From Micrasema longulum (taxonomy: Eukaryota > Arthropoda > Insecta > Trichoptera > Brachycentridae), in assembly GCA_022494885.1 (NCBI GenBank), contig JAGVSM010002688.1:62001-126000 (forward strand): a stretch of DNA of 64,000 nucleotides. Direction: 5' to 3'. The notes under the pieces are model-generated. The model was not told the origin of the DNA. It did no database searches and saw nothing but the letters and a program-made list of their open reading frames with translations. The position numbers were made by a program, and so were the translations under genes. This document shows positions 43,875 through 54,309 of the stretch, piece after piece; positions within the stretch are counted from its first letter, which is position 1; each line of letters opens with the position of its first letter.

Positions 43875-44226
43875 ATTCGGTATATAAATTAAAGTACCTA
43901 AATACATTTTATTACTTCAGTTTTAAGTCTTTATCGGGAAAAGCTTAACACTGGAGTGACGTGATCGCTTCAAAAATGACATCAGCAGGTGAATTTGAGC
44001 GATTTCAATTAAATTGGATGAACTATTTAAGCCTATTTGTTTGATGTTATAAACAATTGACTGATTTTCAATTTGATCGCATTTACAAAGTAACTAGCCA
44101 ATTTATATTTGAAATTCAAATCGTGTTTGCCGTATGTGAAATATAAGGTGTTAACGTGAATTGTATTCGTTTTTTCAAATGAAGTGAACAAGAAGATACA
44201 AAAAATTGCTCAAACATCGCGAGCAG
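43875..44226. other. Unassigned stretch
   Basis: Nothing recognised. Confidence 0.5.
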
Positions 44227-44335
44227 TTTTATTCTCTAAATTGATCGCGAACAGAAGGTGTTGAAAATGTTCACCTTTGTCTGCTTGACATTTCATTAAA
44301 GGCTTGTGATCAAATAAAATAATGTTTGCAAGGTA
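44227..44335 (+). repeat. Interspersed repeat, copy 2 of 2
   Basis: Matches 109-225 in the same orientation: TTATTCTCTA, TTGATCGCGAACAGAAGG, GCTTGACATTTCATT, GATCAAATAAAATAAT. Confidence 0.6.
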
Positions 44336-44399
44336 AATGTTAACACAATATCTAGTTGCTCATAAGATTTTCTTTCGATACGAAAAAATGGAGGAGACA

Positions 44400-44495
44400 T
44401 AGAGACGTGAGTGAGTTTGCGTGTGCGTGTATATGTGTGTGTAATTATACATGCGTGCGAACGCATGCTCATTTGCATGCATATGTACATGCACT
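44400..44495. repeat. Alternating purine-pyrimidine tract
   Basis: GTGTGCGTGTATATGTGTGT, then TACATGCGTGCGAACGCATG and TTGCATGCATATGTACATGC. Nearly continuous R-Y alternation with short self-complementary words. The two antiparallel 60-codon frames here are artefacts of the repeat. Confidence 0.7.
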
Positions 44496-44554
44496 TATTT
44501 ATAAAAAAATGTTTACGGTACCTTCATTTATTTTTTTGTAATATATGTGTATTT

Positions 44555-44770
44555 TGTATTTGAATTATTAATATTGTAAATAACGTTAATTTATATAAGC
44601 TATACTTTAAGTGAAAAATATCAGCAACGTCGGAATAGTTATTGTTGAGAACATGGAGTCGATTCAGAATAGCATTATATGAGTAGACGGTACGTGAATT
44701 GTTGCAACTAAACGGAGGTACTTGACGAGCGACCATGTAAAGTTGACAATCTTAAATAATTTTAGGTTTA
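44555..44770 (-). mobile_element. Jock-E LINE C-terminal fragment
   Basis: Minus frame RQVPPFSCNNSRTVYSYNAI, LNRLHVLNNNYSDVADIFH. This closely resembles the copy at 62,890-63,080 (RQVPPLCNNNSPTVYTCNAV, LNRHHELGNRYSHVSDIF). Only the last about 65 residues remain. Confidence 0.75.
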
Positions 44771-44794
44771 TACTAGTGAGAGCGTAGTTAGAGT

Positions 44795-44880
44795 ATTGAC
44801 AAAGTGACGGGTACCTCTTGAAACTGGTAGACATTAAAATTTCGGTAGGTATGTGATGTAATCTATACTAATATTTAAAA
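44795..44880 (+). repeat. PLE-L-like terminal repeat fragment
   Basis: TTGACAAAGTGACGGGTACC, CTTGAAACTGGTAGACATTA and TACTAATATTTAA follow the order of the PLE-L terminal repeat. It adjoins the Jock-E fragment. Confidence 0.5.
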
Positions 44881-44884
44881 AAAA

Positions 44885-45500
44885 TAATTGATATTTTTGA
44901 CCGCAAAATAAATGCTTAAAGCGTAAAAAAAAATAAAAATATTTGTATTAACCCGGTTAAGTAACTTTTTCCCCTGTAGTAAACATCGCCCTATTAACCA
45001 GTCCACGGTTAGGGGGATGAAGTTTGTGCGTGACAAGTTACCTCGCTGAAAGATACGCTCTGTCCTTTTAAGAAGGCCGTATTGAAGGGGAAAAAAGTTC
45101 GAATAACAAAAACGCCATCCTGCAAAGCCCGAGGGTAAGTTTATTACACAATAGAGCAAGTTCTGTTTTAAATTAAAACATTGTTTAAAGAATTTTGGGA
45201 ACAACGAATATACCTACCTAGGCAAACGATTCAATGGGCATCTTAATAATTTGTAGTACAAACATAATTTTTACGAGAAATTCTCGTGTTATTTGAAAAC
45301 ATAGACTTAATTTTGAATTTAATGAAAATGCTGAATTCTGATTATTTACCACATTAAAAAAGGTTTATTCTTTTTGAAGTTCCATCTAAGGTAATTTTGT
45401 TACGGTTTTAAGTTGGAACTTGGATAATATTCTGACGAAAATATACATTTATTTCTGATAGATTGAGTTTTTCTACTGTCAACTCTTCGTGGAACTGCTT
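44885..45500. other. Unassigned, with a GC-richer segment
   Basis: Bases 44,950-45,140 are less AT-rich and carry a 109-codon minus frame (contains LPSGFAGWRFCYSNFFPLQY). I do not recognise it. Confidence 0.35.
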
Positions 45501-45660
45501 TTTAATTATAAAAACAAAAATACGTATGTAGTTTTATTCTACTTTTATTTATAAATTTAACATCTGACGATGTCAGTCACGACGAAACCCGGTCACTGGT
45601 AAAAATAAATAAATAAAAGTTGAATAAAACTATATAGGTATTTTTATTTTTATAATTTAT
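45501..45660. mobile_element. Hairpin MITE with CTGACGA loop
   Basis: Two arms of about 56 bases (45,501-45,556 and 45,603-45,660) are inverted copies containing TAGTTTTATTC-ACTTTTATTTAT. The 46-base loop carries CTGACGA, TGTCAGTCACGAC and GAAACC. The inner GTC / GAC stem sits between the two conserved words. Whole unit about 160 bp, non-coding. Confidence 0.65.
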
Positions 45661-45661
45661 A

Positions 45662-46142
45662 TCTGATTTCAAATGCTAATAATAATAATGCGATCATAAA
45701 TAAAATCGTAAAAAATTTTAGAACACATTTCAAAAACATTTGTAAACGGCAATTTTTAAAAGACTGAGCTAAAATTGAAGCTTTAACGTTGTCTTACATT
45801 AAGCAAAAGACAAGGTTTATTGATATACTTGTATTTAAAAACAGAAAACATAATTGTATTTGATTTTTTATTTAAAAAAAATTCTAAATACTATTATACA
45901 CTCCCACAAACTTACCGTCGTTCGATAAACTATTTTATGCTTAAAAAATCTGTTGCCTGAAAATCGTGTACTTATTGTGTCTTAAATTAAAAAACATAAA
46001 TAATATGTACCTTATAAGTTGCGACAAAAATCTAAAGTGAATTAAGTTCAAGAGTGTTTGTTACACACAATTTTTTTTATCAAAACAGGTTTTTACGTTT
46101 TCTAAAAACCGTTTTATTTCTGACTATGAAATTAACGAAATA
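45662..46142. other. Unassigned AT-rich stretch
   Basis: No gene or repeat recognised. Confidence 0.5.
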
Positions 46143-46448
46143 ACTTTCATCATCATTTTCCAATTTCATACATCACTCCCATACATTTGAGTTGGCTCTA
46201 GAACTCCATTGTGAACTGTTAGTTTAGCCTCCTGCGATAAACATTTGTATGCCAAAGTAAATTTCAGCGCACCGTTCACCCTGTTCCCAGAACTCATCCT
46301 GCTTTCAATATCTTTTACGGTCTTCCCATCCCTAGTAAACATACTTCTCAAATAAATCAGAATATCTCCGTTCACACTGATCTTACATTTAGTTATATTT
46401 TCATCCCTTTCAAAAACCATCACTTTCGATTTATTACATTATATTAAA
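46143..46448 (-). mobile_element. RTE-1 LINE internal fragment
   Basis: An open minus frame covers the segment after the RT palm: NKSKVMVFERDENITKCKIS, RSMFTRDGKTVKDIESRMSS, GNRVNGALKF, LSQEAKLTVHNGVLEPTQMY, GSDV. It joins on to what is missing in the 24,845 copy. Truncated at both ends, with no tail, so probably a rearranged piece. Confidence 0.9.
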
Positions 46449-46514
46449 ATAATAATAAGAAAAAAAGTGTCTTTACTTCACTTCGCTTAAATATTTACTG
46501 TGTATCCAGGGGGA

Positions 46515-46610
46515 TGAAGATTACAGCTCTGTGTGTGAAACAGAACCAGAAACCTGGACGAGTGTTTTCGACTTGATAGCTGCTCTTAAGTAAACAATCT
46601 GAATAAGGAA
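46515..46610 (+). repeat. Low-copy dispersed repeat
   Basis: CTGTGTGTGAAACAGAACC, CTGGACGAGTGTTTTCGAC and GATAGCTGCTCTTAAG are shared with 19,735-19,830 (+). Class unknown. Confidence 0.5.
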
Positions 46611-46649
46611 ATCGAATGAAGATAAATCTGCCACTTAATGTAGATGTTG

Positions 46650-46880
46650 ACGCGTTCACCTACCGTTTTTAATATCCATGGTTCGATTTTCGACAGGGTG
46701 GAATGAAATATTTATATTAAAGGTTTCTTGGACTACTACAACATTTCCTTGTTCCTGGACTGACACTTGAAGCGTAAGACTGAACACCCTTATTTCATGT
46801 AGCAGATAATCGAATTGAGCTGCATTTGGTTTACCAGTGCAGTATGCTATGCACCACTGGGTGTTGAAAAGGGGATCTCG
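46650..46880 (+). mobile_element. SINE-4, nearly full-length
   Basis: B box GGTTCGATTTTCGAC (46,680), body CTACAACATTTCCTTG and CTTGAAGCGTAAGACTGA, then the inner GGTTTACCAGTGCAGTATG and CTATGCACCACTGGG. The A-box end is weak and the tail is lost. Confidence 0.8.
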
Positions 46881-47074
46881 ATTGCATTTAATTTAAATGT
46901 CATTAATATTTTTTTTGCATCGGTTAAAAATAATTTGACCACGACTGTATCGAAAATTAAAAAAATTGTTGTTAAATACAAATATAATTTATTTTACAAA
47001 CGTATTGTAAAGTTAAGACTGAAGAGGTTTTCCAGTGCTATTTTGGTTTTCTCTTTTGCGTTTTCAAAACAGCA

Positions 47075-48025
47075 ACAAAATAACATACCTTTGGGGAATC
47101 GAAAGTATGCAAACACTTTTGAGTCCAACTCAACTTTGACAACTTTGACTATTCTATAAAAATCAAACAGACGTATTTACAAACAATGACATAAACAAAG
47201 ATCTAACTATGTTGACTAAATGGACAAACACAAACTTACTTACACTTAATGAAAAAAAATGCAATATTATCCAATTTGGATCTAGAAAAAAATGACATAA
47301 AGTAGATGCTTACATAAATAATGAACGACTTACTAATATCGAACATGTTAAATACTTAGGACTAACAATAGACAGACAATTAACATGGACAATTCATATC
47401 AACAATTTAATTAGCAAAGTGGCGACATTATCGAGTCTTTTTTTTTAAATCAAAAATTTGTTTCCAAAAACGGAAAAAATTCTATTGTATAAAGCCTATG
47501 TAAAAACTAAAATATGTTATACGCAACTACTATGGGGAGCAGGATATCAAAATGACATAAACAGACTACAAAGACAACAAAATAAAATATTAAAGTAAGT
47601 ATATGAGCTTCCCTATTTAACTGCAACGAGAGAACTTTTTAAACAAACTAAGCAATTAAATACAACTGAACTCTTTCAACTAGAATCATTAAAATTTATC
47701 CATAAATTAGCCACTAATGTAATTGTAGACGAAGAACTAAAACTTGTTAAAAATTGTAGCCAACATGGACATAATACGAGAAAATCAGACAAATACCATA
47801 TCCAACTTTCTAAAACAAGACAAGGACAATCAAGACTAATGAACCAGGGACTGAAATTATACAATAAACTACCAGACAAACCTAAACAAAAGACTCAGAC
47901 AAACTTTTCAAAAGATGTAAAATTTATTATTTTGAACAACAGAGTATGAATGAAAAATGTATATATTATTTTATGTAAAATGAATGTAATGATCCGTAAG
48001 GGTTTAAAAATAATTTTTTCAAATA
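47075..48025 (+). mobile_element. Jock-D LINE from RT palm edge to 3' end
   Basis: The plus strand reads, mostly in one frame, DINKDLTMLTKWTNTNLLTL, VDAYINNERLTNIEHVKYLG, LTIDRQLTWTIHINNLISK, KTKICYTQLLWGAGY and INRLQRQQNKILK. It then continues LESLKFIHKLATNVIVDEEL, HGHNTRKSDKYHIQLSKTRQ and QGLKLYNKLPDKPKQ, ending near 47,950. Catalytic-box residues upstream are scrambled. A 3' end follows at about 48,025 (TTTCAAATAAAAAAAC). It carries four or five stops or frameshifts and is the reference for the split copy at 15.7-17.9 kb. Confidence 0.9.
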
Positions 48026-48439
48026 AAAAAACAAAAAGAAATATGCTTGTAATTATATAATTACGGATAATAAAGTATTACTTTTTAAGCAATCAATCAA
48101 TTTTAGTGTTCAAAATTAAAAGCTTTGTAAAACAACAAAAAAAATCTTTGGTCGTTCCCATCGTTTTTGTCCAGAATAGTTGGTTTTAATTGTCTTTAAA
48201 CCTTAAACCAGGCTGGTAAGAATTTTTCTCGATCTGATCATTTTATCGTAAATTTACAAATCAATTAATAAAAGCCCCGTCAAGGACGTCAATACTGCCC
48301 CATTAAGAAAAAGGCAGCAACCAATTTAATTTTAATGCAAAATTCATTTTTTAATACGACACTTTTTAGTCTTTACAAAAACTGGTGAACCTTTTTCTAA
48401 ACTGTAAATAATCATAAAAAAAACACATTTAGCATAAAA
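48026..48439. other. Unassigned stretch
   Basis: Nothing recognised. Confidence 0.5.
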
Positions 48440-48575
48440 CCAGTATTTGTTTATTTTTTCATAATATTTTTTATCTTACAACCTATAAAATATAATAAAG
48501 ATAATGCGACCTCACTGGGTTACCCGTGCCAAGGACACTTAACAATATACGTTTTAAAAAATATATTTTTACATT
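48440..48575 (-). mobile_element. Jock-G LINE 3' end
   Basis: The minus strand shares CTTGGCACGGGTAACCCAG and GTGAGGTC with the 56,275-56,660 copy (CTCGGCACGGGACACCCCAG) and ends in an AATAAACAAATACTG tail near 48,440. No coding part. Confidence 0.55.
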
Positions 48576-48884
48576 TGAGAATCAACAAATAATGTTATAA
48601 TGAATATGTGCGAGGCTGTGAAAGTGAAGTGATGTTTCGGAAAAAAACTTAAAACCCACTTGTTCTCTAAATCATTTGAATAGATCCGTAGCATGTGACA
48701 ACAAAATAAATTGTTTTAATTAAATTACAAATTTAAAAGCTTCAATTAAGTTAATTTAACAATAGAATCACTATGTAAAGCGCCCTTGAGGTATTTAATT
48801 ACGAAAATGGCGTTATATAAGTTATCCATGATAATAATGTGTCATATATATACGGTTACCTATAGTATAAACGTATATATTCAT

Positions 48885-49143
48885 CCCCTCTCTCTTTTTT
48901 CAACTTTTTCTCCCACAACATAAAATATTTTCATAACATAATCAGTGCATGTAAAGGTTGCTTATTGAAATGCAAGTCGGGTTGGTTTTATAATTTTGTG
49001 CAACAACGTTAGTGAAAGTTTATTGTGGGTTTTTCATGTTGGTTTAATTAGTGTCCTGACGAAGAGACAGGTACGTATTGGATTCGGCAGACATGGAAAA
49101 GTTAGCAAACGGTTAAATACAAATATTTAATAACATTAAGCAA
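48885..49143 (+). mobile_element. PLE-L terminal repeat
   Basis: TTCATCCCCTCTCTC, ATCAGTGCATGTAAAGG, GTTGGTTTTATAATTTTGTG, GGGTTTTTCATGTTGG, CTGACGAAGAGACAGGTACG (49,056), then TTCGGCAGACATGG and a TAAATACAAATATTTAATAA end. It continues the layout of the 18.3-kb copy without the coding tail. Confidence 0.65.
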
Positions 49144-49225
49144 AATATTTGAACACAAAGTTGATGTTAAATATTAAGAACTTAAAGTTAACTAAAAATC
49201 CCTTTTTAGTTTAAATAATATATAT

Positions 49226-49471
49226 TTAAATTATTTTACGGAAAGGTCGCAACGCGTTGAAGGTAGAATGTTTTGCAAGATACATCAGGTCATTACTCCC
49301 TGGTGGATCATTCTTTGCTACTGGAAGGGCTGCCTGAAAACCTGAAAGCTTGTAACCACCCTCCCCGTTAAGGGATGATATTCTCAAATAGCCTTTATTC
49401 CAACTCAACAGTTTGCTACTAAGGGCGAGCGGCAAGATCCTCTTTAATGATAATAATATAGCGGGTAACAC
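49226..49471 (-). other. Unidentified open frame of 81 codons
   Basis: The minus frame contains RILPLALSSKLLSWNKGYLR, SSLNGEGGYKLSGFQAALPV and KNDPPGSNDLMYLAKHSTF. Its composition (Gly, Pro, Ala, Asn, Asp) is unlike the Lys/Phe-rich chance frames around it, and local GC is higher. I do not recognise a family. It could be an exon or transposon ORF relic, or a structured-RNA relic read as protein. No start, splice or promoter signal decides between these. Confidence 0.3.
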
Positions 49472-49474
49472 CGA

Positions 49475-49925
49475 AAGCCCATGTAAATTATAATCTGGTC
49501 AACTTGGCTTTTGTAAAGTGTATGGAAAGATAAAATAATTTAGTCACAAAGTATATATCTATAGAAATTCTTGGTTCAGTTTGATTTATTTCTTTATGGA
49601 CTAAAGAGCTCTTTCAGTAGCCATCTTCAAGACTAAAATTTTTCTTTCAACATTTTCTATAACTCAAATATGTTGTTTTTTTTTAAATTTTATTTAAAGG
49701 TTGGGTTTGTATTTAAATAAGGAATGATATTTACTGTGCATGCATTAAATTGGAAGAATTCTATTTTTTATTTGATAAGGTAACCAAAATAAAATTAGTT
49801 TATTGGATTTCATTTTTTTTTGCAGACGCGTTTTGTTTTGTTGGGACATTATTAATCGAAGGTTTTTTTAAAAAATATTTTTTTTGCTTTATTTAATCTA
49901 GTAAATCGAATCAATTCAACATCAA
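49475..49925. other. Unassigned stretch
   Basis: Nothing recognised. Confidence 0.5.
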
Positions 49926-49929
49926 TTTT

Positions 49930-50415
49930 AAAAAAAAAGATAGGCTGGAGGTTGGGCTTATCCAGAGACCAATATACGCATGAGATAAAAACTAGCTAAA
50001 ATGTATCTTCTCTTTAAAACCGTCGAAATAAATCCGACCTTCTAGTCCTATTTAAAATTCTCAACTCACTTTTTGATGCGCCTGAACTACTAAACTCAAT
50101 CAAATTAAATATCTCAATTAGAAACCTCAGACAAAACTTACCCTTTTATACCAATAACCATAGAACTAACTATGTTTTTTCATTTTCTTAGGTCTGCCAA
50201 CAAACATACCAGTCTTGATTTCTTTGATAACACGTTTTCTTCTTTCATACGAGCACTGAATCAAATTTAATTATAAACACCTCTCTTCCGCTTCCACTCC
50301 CATAACGTCTACTATATACCATTGTGTCTTTCTAATTTCCTTTAAAATATTTTTTTTATGTATAAATATGTCCTTAAAAATGCCCATTGGGCCTATTTTT
50401 TAATAAATTAAACGA
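49930..50415 (+). mobile_element. Jock-K LINE C-terminus and 3' end
   Basis: Plus frames read KSDLLVLFKILNSLFDAPEL, LNSIKLNISIRNLRQNLPFY, TNNHRTNYVFSF, then with a frameshift LDFFDNTFSSFIRALNQI-stop. This is the standard C-terminal series of a Jockey/CR1 element. The 3' end is near 50,415 (TTAATAAATTAAA). The RT core is missing. Confidence 0.75.
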
Positions 50416-50419
50416 ATAG

Positions 50420-51010
50420 ATTCACCTTTTGCGTTTAAATTTAATCTACGATAGTGGAAAGAACAATAAACTAATTTCTTCAATCTGAAATTGTGAGCTA
50501 GTGGATAGTGCAGTCAACAATTTAAGTGCTTGGACCAGAAAAAATTAACATGTAATAACACTGACTAACCTGGTGTTAGGTCTTCTTCACGCTATCAGAA
50601 AAATTGGTCTTCATTAACACTGTAGGCACACACCTTTGTCTGGAGGCAAAGGATGATAAAAAAGATAAAAGTTGATAGATAATTACATATTTCATGATTT
50701 TGTGGCGGTGCACGAATGAAAACGTAGCTAGAAAAAAACTTTCATGGCGAACAAGGGGAATAATTTTATCACTTGCAGGCTGAATTCAAAAAGCGTGCGT
50801 GCATAAAAACCATATAAAAGCAAAATGGCGCGCGCAGGAAAACAATGTTGCCAAACAAAAAATATTCTGTCAGGCGTTAGACCCTCACAAAACCAAAATT
50901 CCCCAGTATGTACTCCCATTTGACTTTTCTGGCTAAAATAAATAGAAACAAAATATCGGCTCAACCTTGCATTCTTACGATTTAAACAGTTTTTTCAATT
51001 TTCGAAGCTA
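50420..51010. other. Unassigned stretch
   Basis: Bases 50,700-50,840 are slightly GC-richer (GTGGCGGTGCACGAATG, AATGGCGCGCGCAGG). A 78-codon minus frame at 50,728-50,964 is unrecognised. Confidence 0.4.
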
Positions 51011-51011
51011 T

Positions 51012-51121
51012 TTTTAACGAGTCGTACAAAACTCACTATTTAAAATAGGAGCCAAGTTGTGGAAAGAGCGGAGTGTGAACTTCGGACCTCTGACACTAGC
51101 CACGGGATCATAACCCAGTTA
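51012..51121 (-). mobile_element. SINE-1, tRNA-derived
   Basis: Minus strand: GGGTTATGATCCCGTGGCTA (A box), AGAGGTCCGAAGTTCACACT (B box region), then a body with AGTGAGTTTTGTACGACTCG. Diverged. Confidence 0.7.
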
Positions 51122-51210
51122 AATAATACATTTATTAAAATCTAAAACAATTTCCATTTCTGAAAGAGGATATTAAACTAACATTCTTAGAAAGAAACTT
51201 CACTTTGCTC

Positions 51211-51770
51211 CGCACCTTTAGAACCAAAACGACTTAACTCACAAATACTTTAAAATGAGTTCAGATCATAAAACGCCTTCAATGAATATTATCCATTCTT
51301 CTGCATTAAAAAAATACAGCATTCGGGTGGGAATAGGACAAAACCGTAACACATCGGTATCTTTGTTACTCAGAGAATTTAGGTTCCGTACGGAAACGAC
51401 GCTATTGGTGTTGTGTTTATATTGCTGTGTGAAGGACGCAACGGAGACAAACATATAGTGACCGGTTAAGTCGATTTTATTTCGATACAAACGGCATTTT
51501 TTACTTTATTTTTTTTAACATTAAAACAACCAATTTAGCTTGGTGATTGTTTCGTTCCAACTTGCCAATATTTAAGTGACTTATTTAAGTTTATGTTATT
51601 TCGTGAATATATAAAAACATGTGTTTGGTGATATGATCTGACCTTGTATGTCAATTATGTCATTATATTATTTATGAAAGTGCATTTTTTTGCAATCGAA
51701 TAATCACTAGTTAAAATTAAAATTATTGTTTAAACTTTTAAAAATAAGTCGTTTTCGTCCTCAAGGTGCG
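51211..51770 (-). mobile_element. M6 inverted-terminal-repeat element, copy 2
   Basis: Left end CGCACCTTTAGAACCAAAAC at 51,211 and right end TCGTTTTCGTCCTCAAGGTG ending GCG at 51,770 are inverted copies of about 25 bases. The interior matches 31,878-32,600 in inverted order: ATAGTGACCGGTTAAGTCG, GGTGATTGTTTCGTTCC, TGATCTGACCTTG. No clear target duplication was found. The two antiparallel frames at 51,255-51,490 are repeat-derived. Confidence 0.8.
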
Positions 51771-51854
51771 ACATGATCACAACCGAAACAACATTACGGA
51801 CGATTGAACTGTTGAATCTTTACGAATAGTTTGTTAAATATATTTTACGTAATG

Positions 51855-52095
51855 TCAGCTTGTTTGCCTACCTTTAAGAGGTTTCCGGTGCAATTCCAGA
51901 CATGGTTGAAATTAAATATTTATTTGAATATGTGTTATAACACTAAAATATTTTATAGACCCTTGACTGGCAACTGAAGCGTAAAACAGATCATTTTAAC
52001 CTTTATCTAACAAAAATTATCAAAATACAATGCGATTGGTTCATCAATGACGTACTTCATCCACTATTCGTTGGAAAAAGAAATTGATTAAATAC
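51855..52095 (+). mobile_element. SINE-4, partial
   Basis: B box GGTGCAATTCCAGACATGG, body AAAATATTTTATAGACCC and CAACTGAAGCGTAAAACAG, inner ATGCGATTGGTTCATCAATG. Head start and tail are weak. Confidence 0.75.
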
Positions 52096-52556
52096 AGTGA
52101 TTAATTTTAAAACTAAACTTATTATATTATCTTTAAAAAAATCACGGCGACTAACGCAAAACTCTCAAAACCACTTTATTTGACATGTTACAGACATTTT
52201 ATTGAAAATAAAATTTATAACCCCAGATTAAAAAAAATTGTTTAATTTGTAATTACATTTGCACTGTAATTCAATCAAACTTTGGAAGTATTTCAGTACG
52301 CTGGAGCCGCCTGTCTCCAGCGTGTTTATATTGCTCAAGTTTTAGAAATTGTTCAAACAATATATTAATTTATTTATCAATGACAAACTTTCAGCCAGAC
52401 GCACATTGATTTGAACTGTAAAAAAATATAAGGGGAATATGAAACTATATAAATACATAAAATACCTAGTCGGCCGGTTGGTTTGTGTCTCGTGGAAATA
52501 ATATGTGTATTGTTGTTAATATATTTAAATCAAATTTAGTTATTAAATCTCAGTTT
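52096..52556. other. Unassigned stretch
   Basis: A 12-base GCTGGAGCCGCC / GTCTCCAGCGTG patch near 52,302-52,325 forms a small inverted repeat (CTGGAG / CTCCAG). Nothing else was seen. Confidence 0.4.
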
Positions 52557-53380
52557 GAAGGTATATGATGAAGCCATTAATAATATAAGATATGCAGATG
52601 ACACCGTTTTAATTGCAGACAATAACAAGAACTGCTTGATAAAATTCACTCCGTCGGTGAACGTTTTGGTTTAAATAATCGTTTTAATGGAAACAAAACT
52701 AAATTTATGGTTTTTAGCCGAGAGAGTCTTCAAAATGTATATCTCCAATTTAAAGGTGCCAATATTTAGAGAGTGAAACAGTTCAGGCGCTTGGGCAGTA
52801 TCATCACTGAAAGTCTTGACCCCGACATTGAGATAAAATGCAGAATAGAAGCAGCTCGAACAGGATTAGCCAAAATGAACAATCTTCTTTGTGACGATAA
52901 TATAAACCTTTAGCTGAGACAACAAATTGTCAAATGTTATATATGGTTTGTCTTATTGTATGGCGTAGAGGCGTAGACTCTTAAAGTTTCTATTATAAAC
53001 CGCCTTGAAGCATTTAAAATGTGGATCCACCGTAGAATGTTAAGAATATCTTTGTTCGATATAACCAAAAATGAAGTAGTACGTAGAGCCAATACTAATA
53101 GAGAACTATTCACCAATGTGAAACTTCGTAAAATTTCATATTTTGGCCATGTTTTGAGAGGTGATAAATATGCGGTACTTCAGTTTGTCATGAAGGGGAA
53201 GATCAATGGAGGTATAGGGGCCCGAAGAAAACAGCTTTTTTGGCGTCGAAACATCCGAGCATGGACTAGCATTGTAACTGTGGAGGAGCTGTTTCGCACT
53301 GCTCAGGATAGGGAAGCTTTTTCTCAAGTAATTGTCAACGTCGGGGGATCTGACATGACACGTGAAGAAGAAGAAGAAAA
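52557..53380 (+). mobile_element. RTE-X LINE from catalytic box to (GAA)n tail
   Basis: Begins INNIRYADDTVLIADN (catalytic Asp pair), then in other frames RRLGSIITESLDPDIEIKCR, IEAARTGLAKMNNLL and IVKCYIWFVLLYGVEA. A 146-codon open frame from 53,019 follows: MWIHRRMLRISLFDITKNEV, RKISYFGHVLRGDKYAVLQF, GKINGGIGARRKQLFWRRNI, FRTAQDREAFSQVIVNVG. The order matches RTE-like ORF2 ends (FGHV-RG, GRRG-GRR, WL-N-R, EAF). The tail is GAAGAAGAAGAAG at 53,365-53,379. Stops and frameshifts before 53,019 make it inactive. FB1 begins directly after the tail. Confidence 0.9.
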
Positions 53381-53438
53381 TTTACATATTATAACAGAGA
53401 TGGAGAACATTTTATATAAGGAAATATATAACTCTAGG

Positions 53439-53602
53439 TGTTTTATTTATTTTTATTAAACACTTTATATACATATACATATACAATTAACATACATATA
53501 AGGGAAGGTATATTGCCTTAAATCAATTTCTCCTTATCTACCTAGACCGTTCAGTTAACGACAATAACATGTAAATGGACATATGTTCGGTAATTATGCG
53601 GG
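53439..53602 (-). mobile_element. Jock-F LINE 3' end inserted in FB1
   Basis: On the plus strand it starts TTTTATTTATTTTTATTAAA (the tail read backwards), then TATATTGCCTTAAATCAATT and CTACCTAGACCGTTCAG. It matches 35,808-35,890 and 13,541-13,620. It is a very short 5'-truncated insertion of about 160 bases. Confidence 0.8.
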
Positions 53603-53798
53603 CATCTACAGGGATTATAAATAGTTATTGGCTGGTTTGAGTGTCCGCTTTACAGCATCAACAGTAGAAAGAATATAGGCAGAGTGGTGAATAAAACACA
53701 TTGTGTAGAGTGGCCTCTTAAACCAGCCAATAACAGGTAATAAGCCCTGTAAATGCCTAATGGTCTATATTCCCTACTCAAAAATGTTCTACATTTCA

Positions 53799-53982
53799 TT
53801 TTTTTTTTTTGCACCACAACAGGCCAGGAGGCACAATTACAGTGGTGAATTACATTACAGAACAACCAGGAATGAGAAAAATCACATTTTTAAATTTTTG
53901 TCTTCTCACCGGGAATCGGACCCGGAACCTTCCGTGCGTGAGTCAAGCGTCTTGACCACTACACCATGGAGACCGCCTCTGC
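53799..53982 (-). mobile_element. SINE-3, tRNA-derived, inserted in FB1
   Basis: Minus strand head: CATGGTGTAGTGGTCAAGAC (A box) and CCGGGTCCGATTCCCGG (perfect 5-bp T-arm with a 7-base loop). The acceptor stem does not pair well, which argues for a SINE. The body includes AATTCACCACTGTAATTGTG and ends in a T-rich (plus strand) tail at 53,799-53,810. Confidence 0.85.
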
Positions 53983-54309
53983 CACATCTCTGTTGTCATA
54001 TGTTAATATTAACAGCTGCCTAGGTGTAAAATATAATTCTTGTCTACAAAAATTTGGACAAACTCAAAACATTGTTGATAAATCCACCTGGTCCAAGAAG
54101 TATAAAAATCTTCTTCTCTCTCTACCTTTACAAGGAAACGGCGTTTGTGAATATTATTAAGGTGAATTATTTATAAACTCTAAATATAATGAGCCATCAA
54201 TTGTAAATCTCAAAGTAAACTACTACTCAACAAACAGATTAGTTAACAAACTACTGATTGATGTGTGAAATTATAATTGGTGATGTAATACAAAAAGCAA
54301 GATATATTA

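Larger units (their letters stand above)
53385..54077. mobile_element. FB1 foldback interrupted twice
   Basis: The left arm starts ATATTATAACAGAGATGGAG and breaks after CTCTAGG (53,438). It resumes at CATCTACAGGG (53,603), passes a shortened centre (AGCATCAACAGTAGAAAG) and continues into the right arm with CCAGCCAATAACAGGTAA. That breaks at 53,798 and resumes with CATCTCTGTTGTCATATG (53,985) to the terminus AAACTCAAAACATTG at 54,077. The two inserts are a Jock-F tail and SINE-3. Confidence 0.85.

Noticed and set aside
53895..53975. Functional tRNA gene on the minus strand
   Set aside because: Good A and B boxes, but acceptor stem pairing fails at several positions and the unit is inserted in FB1 with a T-rich tail, as SINEs are.
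53760..54023. 87-codon plus frame
   Set aside because: It is FB1 plus SINE-3 read through in translation.
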